In this document: piece by piece, positions 1-6,235 of the stretch | Layout: every line of letters begins with the position of its first letter | How positions within the stretch are numbered: position 1 is the first letter of the stretch | NCBI GenBank assembly: GCA_944331885.1 | Contig: CALVJF010000029.1 | Location: 1 to 8,246, forward strand | Direction: 5' to 3' | DNA: 8,246 bases | DNA from: an uncultured Bacilli bacterium | Lineage (GTDB): Bacteria; Bacillota_I; Bacilli_A; RF39; UBA660 | The notes under the pieces: model-generated | Told to the model about the DNA's origin: nothing | The model's database searches: none | The model's input: the letters and a program-made list of their open reading frames with translations, nothing else | Position numbers and translations under genes: made by a program

Positions 1-30
1 TTATATCTTAAAACCGGAAATAAATCTGAC

Positions 31-57
31 AAAGAAAAAAATTCGTTAAAAAACGAA
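31..57 (-). terminator. Intrinsic terminator after truB
   Basis: Read on the minus strand, TTCGTT pairs perfectly with AACGAA (plus positions 42-47 and 52-57) around a 4-nt loop. Seven T residues follow, then CTTT. It starts 7 nt past the truB stop codon and fits the end of the rimP-to-truB operon. Nothing recognisable lies in the remaining bases 1-30. Confidence 0.85.
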
Positions 58-64
58 CTTTACT

Positions 65-928
65 CTAAAAATTTACGTTTATAAACATTCGATATGGTTT
101 TGCTAAATTTTTATCATGACTATATTCTTGATAAATAGCAATTACTTTATCTTGATAAGTTAGTACTGCTAAATTATTTTTGAATTTTTTAGAAATTATT
201 GCCCCATTAGAAACTTTTTTATACTCTTCTTGAGAAAGTGAAACTTGTTCATAGTTTTGCAATGCTTCTTTAAGAGAGATAATTTTATAATTATTGTTTT
301 CTATTTCATTAAGTGTAAAACTTTGAGATAAAGTAAATTCTCCTTGTTTAGTTCTAATTAAACTACTCATAGTTCCACAAGTATTTAATTTTGTGCAAAT
401 ATCTCTAATGAGACTGCGGATATATGTACCTTTGGAAACTAAACATTTAAATTCTATTTCATCGTTATTAAAGCTTAGCAATTCTATTTTATATACTTCA
501 ATTAATCTTTCAGGTAATTTAATTGCTTCATTATGACGAGCATATTCATATAATTTTCGACCGTTTATTTTAATTGCACTATAAAGTGGGACTTCTTGGT
601 AGGATTGACCTAAAAAGGAATTTAATGTCTTTTTAACTTCTGAAGGAGTTATTCTAGTATTGGAGGTAGCAATTGTTTTTCCGGTAATATCTAAGGTATC
701 AGTTGCTATTCCTAATTTAATTTTAGCAATATATTCTTTTGTTGAAGATGTTAATAACTCAACTAATTTAGTTGCCTGGCCAATACATGTTACTAAAACG
801 CCCTCAGCTATAGGATCTAAAGTTCCTGTATGACCAATTTTCTTAGTATGGAAAATCCTATTTAAGTTGTTAATTACGTCTCGACTAGTCATATCTTTTT
901 CTTTGTTAACTACTAATATTCCATCCAT
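65..928 (-). CDS. truB: tRNA pseudouridine(55) synthase TruB
   Basis: TruB isomerises U55 in the T-arm of tRNAs to pseudouridine in the cytoplasm. The 287-residue protein is close to the usual length. The catalytic motif GHTGTLDPIAEGVL spans residues 32-45, with the nucleophile Asp38. The family block PLYSAIKINGRKLYEYAR follows at 114-131 (usually PPxYSAxKxxGxxxYexAR), and SKGTYIRSLIRDI at 165-177. The last 60 or so residues correspond to the weakly conserved C-terminal PUA-like part. The ATG directly follows the TAA of the acetyltransferase gene, and its SD (AGGTGAT) lies in the end of that gene, so translation is probably coupled. It is the last gene of the operon. In B. subtilis ribF follows truB, but here a terminator follows and no ribF is visible. 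Confidence 0.97.
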   Translation of the reverse strand: MDGILVVNKEKDMTSRDVINNLNRIFHTKKIGHTGTLDPIAEGVLVTCIGQATKLVELLTSSTKEYIAKIKLGIATDTLDITGKTIATSNTRITPSEVKKTLNSFLGQSYQEVPLYSAIKINGRKLYEYARHNEAIKLPERLIEVYKIELLSFNNDEIEFKCLVSKGTYIRSLIRDICTKLNTCGTMSSLIRTKQGEFTLSQSFTLNEIENNNYKIISLKEALQNYEQVSLSQEEYKKVSNGAIISKKFKNNLAVLTYQDKVIAIYQEYSHDKNLAKPYRMFINVNF

Positions 929-1438
929 TTAATCACCTAATTTCTTTTGTAAAATATAAGCATCAGGAAATTCACGTACAATCTTAAAGCCTAATGCTTT
1001 TTGATTAACTGCTAACATTTTTTTATTTTGTTTAGCAATCTCAATTTCAACAATCTCAATATTCATTATTTCAAACCACTCTCTTACTGCAGAAGTTAGT
1101 GCTACGGCAATTAAAGTCTCGCTATTTGGTAATTGATATGCTTTTCCCCTATATTCTGGTTTTATGTAAATATGTGAAAATAATCCAACAGCATCAAAAT
1201 AAACTTTAGCTTTGGCAAATCCTACTATTTCATTAGTTTCAGTATCTCTTGCAATCCAAAATTTGATTGTTCTATCTTTTTTTAATTCTTTTAATTTTTG
1301 AACTGATTTATTTGTAAAAGAAGGAATAAGTCTTAAATGGTGAGGAGCAACTGTTTCGTGGAAAAAAAGACTATATAAGTCTTTTAATTCTAAATAATCT
1401 TCTTTAGTTAGTTGATTCGTTATTATTATTTTCTTCAT
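929..1438 (-). CDS. GNAT-family N-acetyltransferase, substrate unknown
   Basis: This 169-residue protein has the GNAT fold signature. A beta strand leads into the acetyl-CoA loop IYIKPEYRGKAY at 90-101 (motif A, usually R-G-x-G-x-G/A, here degenerate as RGKAYQ). It ends with the motif-B-like stretch NKKMLAVNQKALGFKIVREF at 138-157. These families transfer an acetyl group from acetyl-CoA to an amine; the substrate cannot be deduced. The start lies inside rbfA, giving a 35-nt overlap, and is supported by AAGGA six to seven bases before the ATG. A GNAT gene is not part of the standard B. subtilis nusA-infB operon. A role in modifying a ribosomal or translation protein is tempting because of the neighbours, but it is only inference. 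Lineage-specific housekeeping or small-molecule acetylation is equally possible. Confidence 0.85.
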   Translation of the reverse strand: MKKIIITNQLTKEDYLELKDLYSLFFHETVAPHHLRLIPSFTNKSVQKLKELKKDRTIKFWIARDTETNEIVGFAKAKVYFDAVGLFSHIYIKPEYRGKAYQLPNSETLIAVALTSAVREWFEIMNIEIVEIEIAKQNKKMLAVNQKALGFKIVREFPDAYILQKKLGD

Positions 1439-1769
1439 TTATTTCCTTAAGAATTTTTTCTATTTTATTACCATAAGCAATAGAATTGTCGTAAACAAAC
1501 TTCAACTTTGGTGTATGACGTAAATCTATTCTTTCAGCTAATTCAGTACGTATATAACCTGATGCTTCATTTAGTTCTTTTTCTAGTGCTTGTTCGGCCA
1601 TTTTAGTTAAACTAGTGAAATATACTTTAGCAAAAGACAAATCACTTGCAACTTCACAGCCAGTAATGGTTATTGTTTTAAGAAGTGAGTCGCTAGCTTC
1701 GTTTGCAAGAATATCACTTATGCATTTAATCATTTCTGATTCAATGCGTTTTATTTTGATACTACTCAT
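1404..1769 (-). CDS. rbfA: 30S ribosome-binding factor RbfA
   Basis: RbfA binds the immature 30S subunit near the 5' helix of 16S rRNA and helps its late maturation and cold adaptation. At 121 residues it has the family length and single KH-like domain. It opens with IKIKRIESEMIKCISDIL, contains the central strand DLSFAKVYFT (43-52), and has the conserved block IDLRHTPKLKFVYDNS (81-96). The C-terminal tail is Asn/Glu-rich, and its DNA also carries the SD and first codons of the GNAT gene. The ATG overlaps the infB stop as ATGA, with GAGGT six nt upstream of it inside the infB end, indicating translational coupling. In B. subtilis ylxP lies between infB and rbfA; it is absent here. Confidence 0.95.
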   Translation of the reverse strand: MSSIKIKRIESEMIKCISDILANEASDSLLKTITITGCEVASDLSFAKVYFTSLTKMAEQALEKELNEASGYIRTELAERIDLRHTPKLKFVYDNSIAYGNKIEKILKEINEENNNNESTN

Positions 1770-3880
1770 CTCTTAACCTCTATTACTTCGTAATTTTCGA
1801 TTATATCTCCAACTTTAATATCAGAGAAATTTTCAAGAGTTATTCCACATTCAAAGCCTTTTTTAACTTCTTTTACTGTGTCTTTTTCACGCTGAACGGA
1901 AGCTATTTTACCTTCATAAATAATTACACCGTCGCGAACTAAATGAACCTTGGCTCCATTACGAATAATACCTTCGGTTACGTAACTGCCGGCAATATTA
2001 CCAATTTTGGAAAATTTAAATATCTTTCTTATTTCGGCTGATCCTAGATGTTTTTCTTCGTATTCAGGCTCTAATAAACCTTTCATTGCCAATTCCATTT
2101 CTTCTACAGCTTTGTAAATTATTGTATAGAGTCTTAAATCAACATTATATTCTTTAGCTATCTCTTTAGTCATATTACTAGGAGATACATTAAATCCTAT
2201 GATTATAGCATCAGAGGCGTTAGCTAAAACAACATCACTCTCAGTTATAGTACCAATTCCACTACGGATTACTTTTACTTTTACCCCTTCAACATCAATT
2301 TTTTCTAAAGCATTTTTTACTGCTTCTTCTGATCCACGGACATCTGCTTTAAGAACAACGTTAATTTCTTTGACACCGCTGTTAATTTTAGCAAATAAAT
2401 CATCTAGGGATACAGGATTCTTTTTATTTTTTAATTCTTTAGCATGGTTTGTTCTTTTTTCTGAAACAATTTTAGCTTCACTTTCAGTTTCAAAAGCCAT
2501 AAATTTATCACCAGCGGATGGATTAGCTGAAACACCTGTTATTTCTACTGGTGTTGATGGTCCAGCTTCAACAATTGATTCGCCACGATCATTTTTCATT
2601 GTTCGGACTTTACCGTGATCAATGCCAACAACAATTGGATCACCAATACGTAAAGTTCCAGTTTGGATTAGTAGCGAAGCAACGCCACCAATATTTTTAT
2701 CAACTTTCGATTCAATTACAGTTCCAATCGCATAACGATTTGGATTAGCTTTTAATTCTAAAACCTCACTTGTGGCTAAAATAGTTTCTAATAGTAAGTC
2801 AATACCTTCCCCAGTTACTGCGGAAATGTTAACAAATGGAACATTTCCACCCCAAGCCTCAGGCGTAATATTTATTTCAGCCATTTCAGTCATAATCTTT
2901 TCTGGATTAGCATCTGGTTTATCAATTTTGTTAACTGCTACAATTATAGGTACTTTAGCAGCTAATGCGTGATCAACAGCTTCTTTTGTTTGAGGCATTA
3001 CGCCATCGTCAGCTGCCACAATAATAATAACAATATCAGTAATACTTGCACCGCGAGCACGCATTTCTGTAAATGCTGCATGACCAGGGGTATCAATAAA
3101 AGTAATTTTTTGACCATTGCGTTCAACTTGGTAAGCGCCAATATGTTGAGTTATACCACCAAATTCAGTTGAAACGACACTACTTTGTCTAATAGTATCT
3201 AATAAAGTAGTTTTCCCGTGATCTACGTGACCCATAATAGTTACAACTGGTGGACGACTCACAAGATTTTTTTCTTCATCTACGATTTCAAATTCTTCAA
3301 AATTAGTTATATCTTGAGTTTCTTCCTTTTTTAATACTTTATTGTACTCCATAGCGATAATACTAGCATTATCATAATCAATTACTTGATTTAAACTTAC
3401 CATTAGTCCTAAGGAAATCAACTTTTTAATTAATTCAGTACCGTTTACTTCTAATTTATTAGCTAAATCTTGAACAGTCATATTTTCAGTGTAAGTTATA
3501 ACGTTTTCTTCAACGGTGTTTGATTGAAGTTTTTCTTTGTGTTTATACATTTCTTTTCTTTTACTCATGTATTCTTCTTTAGACTTAGATACTTCTGAAC
3601 GATTCTTTATTTTTTGTTTTTTATTTAATTTTCCATAAGTTTTTTCAATGTTATTAGATTCAATTAAATCTTCTACTACTTCGTCGATAGCATCTTCTTC
3701 ATCTAGACTGGTATCGCTATCAGTACTAATTAAGTTTATAGTATTATCAAGAATTATAATATCATCTTCTTCTAAAATACTATCTTTGTCTTTAACATCT
3801 ATTCCTAATTCTTGACATTTTTTTAATACTTCTGCTACGGAAAGATTAGTGTCATTTGCATATTCTTTTACACTCATCAC
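1766..3880 (-). CDS. infB: Translation initiation factor IF-2
   Basis: IF-2 is the GTPase that places initiator fMet-tRNA in the 30S P site and promotes subunit joining. The 704-residue protein matches Bacillus length. Two IF2_N modules are visible (about 3-48 and 134-180), separated by a charged Lys/Glu-rich linker. The G domain follows: GHVDHGKT (217-224), GGITQHIGAYQV (241-252), DTPGH (263-267), NKID (317-320) and SAVTGEG (353-359). Domains II to IV make up the rest. Two adjacent start codons exist: GTG at 3878-3880 and ATG at 3875-3877. The SD GAGGTG ends about 7 nt before the GTG and 10 before the ATG, so GTG is slightly favoured; the two differ by one residue. The gene starts 17 nt after ylxR. 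No ylxQ lies between them, unlike in B. subtilis. Confidence 0.98.
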   Translation of the reverse strand: MMSVKEYANDTNLSVAEVLKKCQELGIDVKDKDSILEEDDIIILDNTINLISTDSDTSLDEEDAIDEVVEDLIESNNIEKTYGKLNKKQKIKNRSEVSKSKEEYMSKRKEMYKHKEKLQSNTVEENVITYTENMTVQDLANKLEVNGTELIKKLISLGLMVSLNQVIDYDNASIIAMEYNKVLKKEETQDITNFEEFEIVDEEKNLVSRPPVVTIMGHVDHGKTTLLDTIRQSSVVSTEFGGITQHIGAYQVERNGQKITFIDTPGHAAFTEMRARGASITDIVIIIVAADDGVMPQTKEAVDHALAAKVPIIVAVNKIDKPDANPEKIMTEMAEINITPEAWGGNVPFVNISAVTGEGIDLLLETILATSEVLELKANPNRYAIGTVIESKVDKNIGGVASLLIQTGTLRIGDPIVVGIDHGKVRTMKNDRGESIVEAGPSTPVEITGVSANPSAGDKFMAFETESEAKIVSEKRTNHAKELKNKKNPVSLDDLFAKINSGVKEINVVLKADVRGSEEAVKNALEKIDVEGVKVKVIRSGIGTITESDVVLANASDAIIIGFNVSPSNMTKEIAKEYNVDLRLYTIIYKAVEEMELAMKGLLEPEYEEKHLGSAEIRKIFKFSKIGNIAGSYVTEGIIRNGAKVHLVRDGVIIYEGKIASVQREKDTVKEVKKGFECGITLENFSDIKVGDIIENYEVIEVKR

Positions 3881-3897
3881 TTTCGGCCACCTCTTTT

Positions 3898-4161
3898 CTA
3901 TTTTTCTATGATAGTTTTTAATTCTTCATATATTGATTCAGGAATTGGTATTTCTAATATCTTTTCAAGAACTTTGGTTTTTTGGGCTTTTTCAATAATT
4001 GTTAATTCTTTTTTTAAATAAGCTCCGCGACCATTTTGTTTTCCTGTTTCATCAATAATAATATTATTTTCTGGTGTTCTTACTACTCTTATCAGTTCTT
4101 TTTTAGGATATTTTTCGTGAGTAACAACACACATTCTTTGAGGAATCTTTTTTACTTTCAT
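3898..4161 (-). CDS. ylxR: YlxR family RNA-binding protein (RNase P modulator RnpM)
   Basis: This 87-residue DUF448 protein has the family pattern KKIPQRMCVVTHEKYPKKEL (residues 4-23), then IRVVRTP (24-30), and the hallmark TGKQNGRGAYLKKE (39-52). The B. subtilis homologue binds RNA and is reported to modulate RNase P, hence the newer name RnpM. The two CxxC-like cysteines seen in some homologues are not present; only Cys11 remains. The ATG sits behind a near-perfect SD, AAGGAGG with 6-7 nt spacing, which overlaps the nusA stop codon; the genes are 11 nt apart. Function is assigned from family and position in the nusA-infB operon. Confidence 0.93.
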   Translation of the reverse strand: MKVKKIPQRMCVVTHEKYPKKELIRVVRTPENNIIIDETGKQNGRGAYLKKELTIIEKAQKTKVLEKILEIPIPESIYEELKTIIEK

Positions 4162-4172
4162 AAGTTTCCTCC

Positions 4173-5288
4173 TTATTCATTATTTCCTTCGGCAGTTACT
4201 TGCTCTAATGTTTTGACATCAATTTTATATTTAGTTAAACGACTTGCAAGTTTTACATTTGCTCCTTTTTTACCAATTGCTAATGATAAATTCTCATTAT
4301 CAACAATTGCTAATGCTTCTTTTTTCATTGGGTCTAAGATGTTAACAATTGCGTTTTTAGCTGGGCTTAAAGCATTTTTTATGAATTCAGCTGGATCTTC
4401 GCTATATAGAATAAGATCCACCTTTTCACCATTTAGTTCTTTTAATATTGAGCCGATTCTTGATCCTTTTTCACCAATGCAAGCTCCAATTGGATCAATG
4501 CGGTCATCTGTTGAATAAACTGCAACTTTGCTTCTTAAGCCTGGTTCACGAGCAACACTGTAAAGAATAATAGTTCCGTCTGCTAATTCTGGAATTTCGC
4601 TTTCAAACAAACGACGAACAAAGCCATAATGTTTACGAGATAAAAGAATTACTGGGCCTTTTGGTCCTGCTTCAACTTTAGTAACGTAAACTTTAATGCT
4701 TGAGCCCATTTTTACTTCTTCACCAGGAATCATTTCAGCTTTTGGTAAAATTCCTCTTGTTCTGCCTAAATCAACATAGTAATTACGGGCATCTTCCATA
4801 GCAAGAATACCAACCATCATTTCATCTTGCTTGTCGGAGAATTCTTCGACAATACTATTTTTTTCAGCTTCGCGGATTTTTTGCATAACAACTTGCTTGG
4901 CTGTACCAGCTGCTACACGGCCAAAGTCTTTTGGCGTTACTTCTTTTTCAATCGTTTCGCCAATTTCAATATTAGGCACAATTTTACGGGCATCTTCTAA
5001 TAAAATTTGAGCATCTATATTAATTTTAGGAGGTATTTCAATAACGTTTCCTTCTTCGTCAGTTGTTTCTTCTCCTTCATCAATTTCTGGAACAACTACT
5101 AAGTATGAATATACTTTTATTTCTCCAGTTTCACGATTGATATCAACTCTAACATTTGTTTTAGAATTAAAATTCTTTTTATATGCAGTTGCTAAAGCTA
5201 ATTCCATTGCTTCAAAAACAATATCTTTAGAAATATTTTTTTCTTCAACAATATTATTGACAGCTTTAATAAATGCTTCACTATCCAT
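4173..5288 (-). CDS. nusA: Transcription elongation/termination factor NusA
   Basis: NusA binds RNA polymerase near the RNA exit channel and modulates pausing, intrinsic termination and antitermination. From the chosen ATG it is 371 residues, like B. subtilis NusA, and it lacks the C-terminal acidic repeats of E. coli. The N-terminal RNAP-binding domain ends near VTPKDFGRVAAGTAKQ (118-133). An S1 domain spans about 153-218, followed by KH1 with GEKG (272-275) and KH2 with IGKKGANVKLASRL (338-351). An acidic insert of roughly 20 residues (about 67-88, DEGEETTDEEG) sits in the N-terminal domain. A GTG three codons upstream (5295-5297) is also open, but the SD AAGGA lies only one base from it and about 10 from the ATG, so the ATG was chosen. 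It overlaps the rimP end by 8 nt. Confidence 0.97.
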   Translation of the reverse strand: MDSEAFIKAVNNIVEEKNISKDIVFEAMELALATAYKKNFNSKTNVRVDINRETGEIKVYSYLVVVPEIDEGEETTDEEGNVIEIPPKINIDAQILLEDARKIVPNIEIGETIEKEVTPKDFGRVAAGTAKQVVMQKIREAEKNSIVEEFSDKQDEMMVGILAMEDARNYYVDLGRTRGILPKAEMIPGEEVKMGSSIKVYVTKVEAGPKGPVILLSRKHYGFVRRLFESEIPELADGTIILYSVAREPGLRSKVAVYSTDDRIDPIGACIGEKGSRIGSILKELNGEKVDLILYSEDPAEFIKNALSPAKNAIVNILDPMKKEALAIVDNENLSLAIGKKGANVKLASRLTKYKIDVKTLEQVTAEGNNE

Positions 5289-5547
5289 TATTACCACTTC
5301 CTTTTTCTTTACTTATTACGTCTAAAATAAATGATTCATCTACAAAATCTAGTTCATCAATAATCGGATTAATAATATTTGTAGCTTCAACTATTGTATC
5401 TAAGTCAATACCATTTACTTTATCTAGTGTTATACGTAAAAATTTATAACTTCCCTCCTCAACATATTCAACATTATCAACGATTATGTTTATTTCTTGA
5501 AGATGGGGAGTTATTTTACTTCTTACTTCTTGTAATTTTTCTTCCAT
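5281..5547 (-). CDS. rimP: Ribosome maturation factor RimP, N-terminal domain only
   Basis: RimP assists 30S subunit maturation. It normally has an alpha/beta N-terminal domain plus an SH3-like C-terminal domain, about 150 residues in all. This protein has 88 residues. It aligns with the N-terminal domain: VDNVEYVEEGSYKFLRITLD (23-42) matches the usual 'veyvkegg..LrvyID', and NGIDLDTIVEATNIINPIID (45-64) matches the 'gi.ldDc..vSr.i...LD' segment. It stops where the conserved YxLEVSSPGxxRPL motif should begin; the residues there are SFILDVISKEKG. The final residues GSGNNG are encoded by the SD and start region of nusA. The SD is a double GAGGTGAGGT just before the ATG. It is the first gene of the operon, and its place before nusA supports the identity. 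Confidence 0.88.
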   Translation of the reverse strand: MEEKLQEVRSKITPHLQEINIIVDNVEYVEEGSYKFLRITLDKVNGIDLDTIVEATNIINPIIDELDFVDESFILDVISKEKGSGNNG

Positions 5548-5561
5548 ACCTCACCTCATTT

Positions 5562-5596
5562 TAAATAATAACAAAAGTGGGAATTTCTGCCCACTT
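5562..5596 (-). promoter_or_regulatory. rimP leader hairpin, possible attenuator
   Basis: Within the predicted rimP 5' leader, AAGTGGG pairs perfectly with CCCACTT (plus positions 5590-5596 and 5575-5581) around an 8-nt loop. A loose U-rich run, TTTGTTATTATTT, follows. The structure ends before the rimP SD. GTGGG/CCCAC hairpins upstream of rimP occur, to my recollection, in many Firmicutes. In B. subtilis the rimP-nusA operon is autoregulated by NusA-dependent termination in the leader. Attenuation by NusA is therefore a reasonable inference here, not something the sequence proves. Confidence 0.6.
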
Positions 5597-5610
5597 AAAT
5601 CTGCAAATTG

Positions 5611-5639
5611 ATTATAACATTTTTTATTTTGTTTGACAA
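5611..5639 (-). promoter_or_regulatory. Sigma-A promoter of the rimP-nusA-infB-truB operon
   Basis: On the minus strand, TTGTCA (plus 5634-5639) is followed after exactly 17 bp by a perfect TATAAT (plus 5611-5616), with a TGT extension just before the -10. Transcription would start near 5604, giving a leader of about 57 nt. This is the strongest promoter in the window and lies only about 10 bp past the terminator of the coat gene, so the two units are transcriptionally separate. Confidence 0.85.
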
Positions 5640-5649
5640 GTTTAGAATT

Positions 5650-5684
5650 TTCTAACAAAATAAAAGAAGCTTTTTACTTCTTTT
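5650..5684 (-). terminator. Intrinsic terminator of the coat protein gene
   Basis: On the minus strand, AAAAGAAG and CTTCTTTT (plus 5677-5684 and 5662-5669) form a perfect 8-bp stem with a 7-nt loop. TATTTTGTTAG follows. The stem begins in the stop codon of the coat gene. It separates that gene from the operon promoter immediately downstream. Confidence 0.75.
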
Positions 5685-6117
5685 AAACGCAATCTACATA
5701 AGTATCTGTTAAGCATCTACATACACAGCAACAATCTAAATTCATTGTGAAGAATGAATTGGTTGCTACGTATGGATTTAAACTATTAGGATCTGGATTA
5801 TCAGCTAATACGCGGAATGTTGCACAATTTCCTTCTAATTTTTCTACTCTAAAAACAGATGAACATGTTGAAGTTGATTGAGAACAAACGGCTGTTGAAT
5901 CTTTTGTTGTTGGCATACTCCAAGGAGTTCCATTACCACAACAAGTATAAAGCATTACAGGACGAGTATTGCATATTAAGCAATTTGGTCCGCCACCTAA
6001 CATTGGTCGATCACAAGTATCTAAACAACTTTCTGGACAAGCATTTTGTTGAAGGACTAAAATAACACTTAATATCTCAGCAACGCAATTGCCATTATTA
6101 TTTGTATTATTACACAT
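5683..6117 (-). CDS. CotY/CotZ-like cysteine-rich spore coat protein
   Basis: CotY and CotZ are disulfide-cross-linked proteins of the outermost spore coat or crust. From the chosen ATG the protein has 144 residues, 18 of them Cys (12.5%), including CCCVCRC at 129-135. It follows the family layout: an N-terminal helix (CVAEILSVILVLQQNAC), a Cys-rich stretch, NTRPVMLYTCCGNGTPWSMP (50-69) resembling the 'NTRPf.LYt..G.pfea' of Bacillus CotZ, VFRVEKLEGNCATFRVL (88-104), and a closing FFTMNLDCCCVCRCLTD (122-138). An ATG nine codons upstream (6142-6144) is open, but it lies at or before the predicted transcription start, while AAAGGGTG precedes the 6117 ATG at good spacing. The sigma-K-like promoter fits mother-cell expression. 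The CotY and CotZ subgroups cannot be told apart here. Confidence 0.88.
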   Translation of the reverse strand: MCNNTNNNGNCVAEILSVILVLQQNACPESCLDTCDRPMLGGGPNCLICNTRPVMLYTCCGNGTPWSMPTTKDSTAVCSQSTSTCSSVFRVEKLEGNCATFRVLADNPDPNSLNPYVATNSFFTMNLDCCCVCRCLTDTYVDCV

Positions 6118-6147
6118 ATCTTTCACCCTTTCATATATTCTCATTAA

Positions 6148-6174
6148 TAATCTATGTGAAAGATAAAAAATAGT
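6148..6174 (-). promoter_or_regulatory. Sigma-K-like promoter of the coat gene
   Basis: The minus strand reads AC, 16 bp, CATAGATTA (plus 6173-6174 and 6148-6156). The B. subtilis sigma-K consensus is AC, 16-17 bp, CATAnnnTA, so both boxes and the spacing match. The start would fall near 6140, about 23 nt before the chosen ATG. Sigma-K drives late mother-cell coat genes, which agrees with the product. Such short motifs can arise by chance in AT-rich DNA, but the position and the gene type support it. Confidence 0.7.
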
Positions 6175-6212
6175 GCTTATTTAGGGTGATTTTACTTTTT
6201 TTAAAAATAGTG
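6166..6212. repeat. 10-bp direct repeat AAAAATAGTG in a divergent intergenic region
   Basis: AAAAATAGTG occurs at 6166-6175 and 6203-6212. Each copy is followed after 9 or 12 bp by GGTGAT (6185-6190 and 6225-6230). The first copy overlaps the sigma-K -35 of the coat gene; the second runs up to the -10 of the EIIB gene. It may be a decayed tandem duplication or a pair of operator half-sites. Confidence 0.5.
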
Positions 6213-6218
6213 TATAAT
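6191..6218 (+). promoter_or_regulatory. Sigma-A promoter of the EIIB-like gene
   Basis: A perfect TATAAT lies at 6213-6218, with TTTACT (four of six matches) at 6191-6196 and a 16-bp spacer. Transcription would start near 6225, leaving a leader of only about 11 nt that consists largely of the SD GGTGAT. Confidence 0.65.
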
Positions 6219-6235
6219 TATATTGGTGATTAAAA

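Noticed and set aside
1..84. Open plus-strand frame running in from the left edge to a stop inside the truB end
   Set aside because: Only 27 codons, passing through the truB terminator, with no recognisable sequence; it cannot be distinguished from chance.
2199..3172. Four open frames on the plus strand within infB
   Set aside because: They are antisense to a full, motif-complete infB, have no SD pattern or recognisable domain, and their composition follows that of the real gene.
4036..4518. 160-codon plus-strand frame across ylxR and nusA
   Set aside because: Antisense to two conserved genes, with low-complexity Phe/Ser-rich translation typical of shadow frames.
5562..5596. Riboswitch or T-box in the rimP leader
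   Set aside because: The leader is only about 57 nt with one simple hairpin; there is no T-box bulge sequence or known aptamer core.
5859..6065. 68-codon plus-strand frame inside the coat gene
   Set aside because: Antisense to a coat gene with clear family motifs, a promoter and a terminator; no SD for this frame was identified.
6118..6144. Upstream ATG of the coat protein
   Set aside because: It lies at or before the predicted sigma-K transcription start, and the nine added residues have no counterpart in CotY/CotZ.
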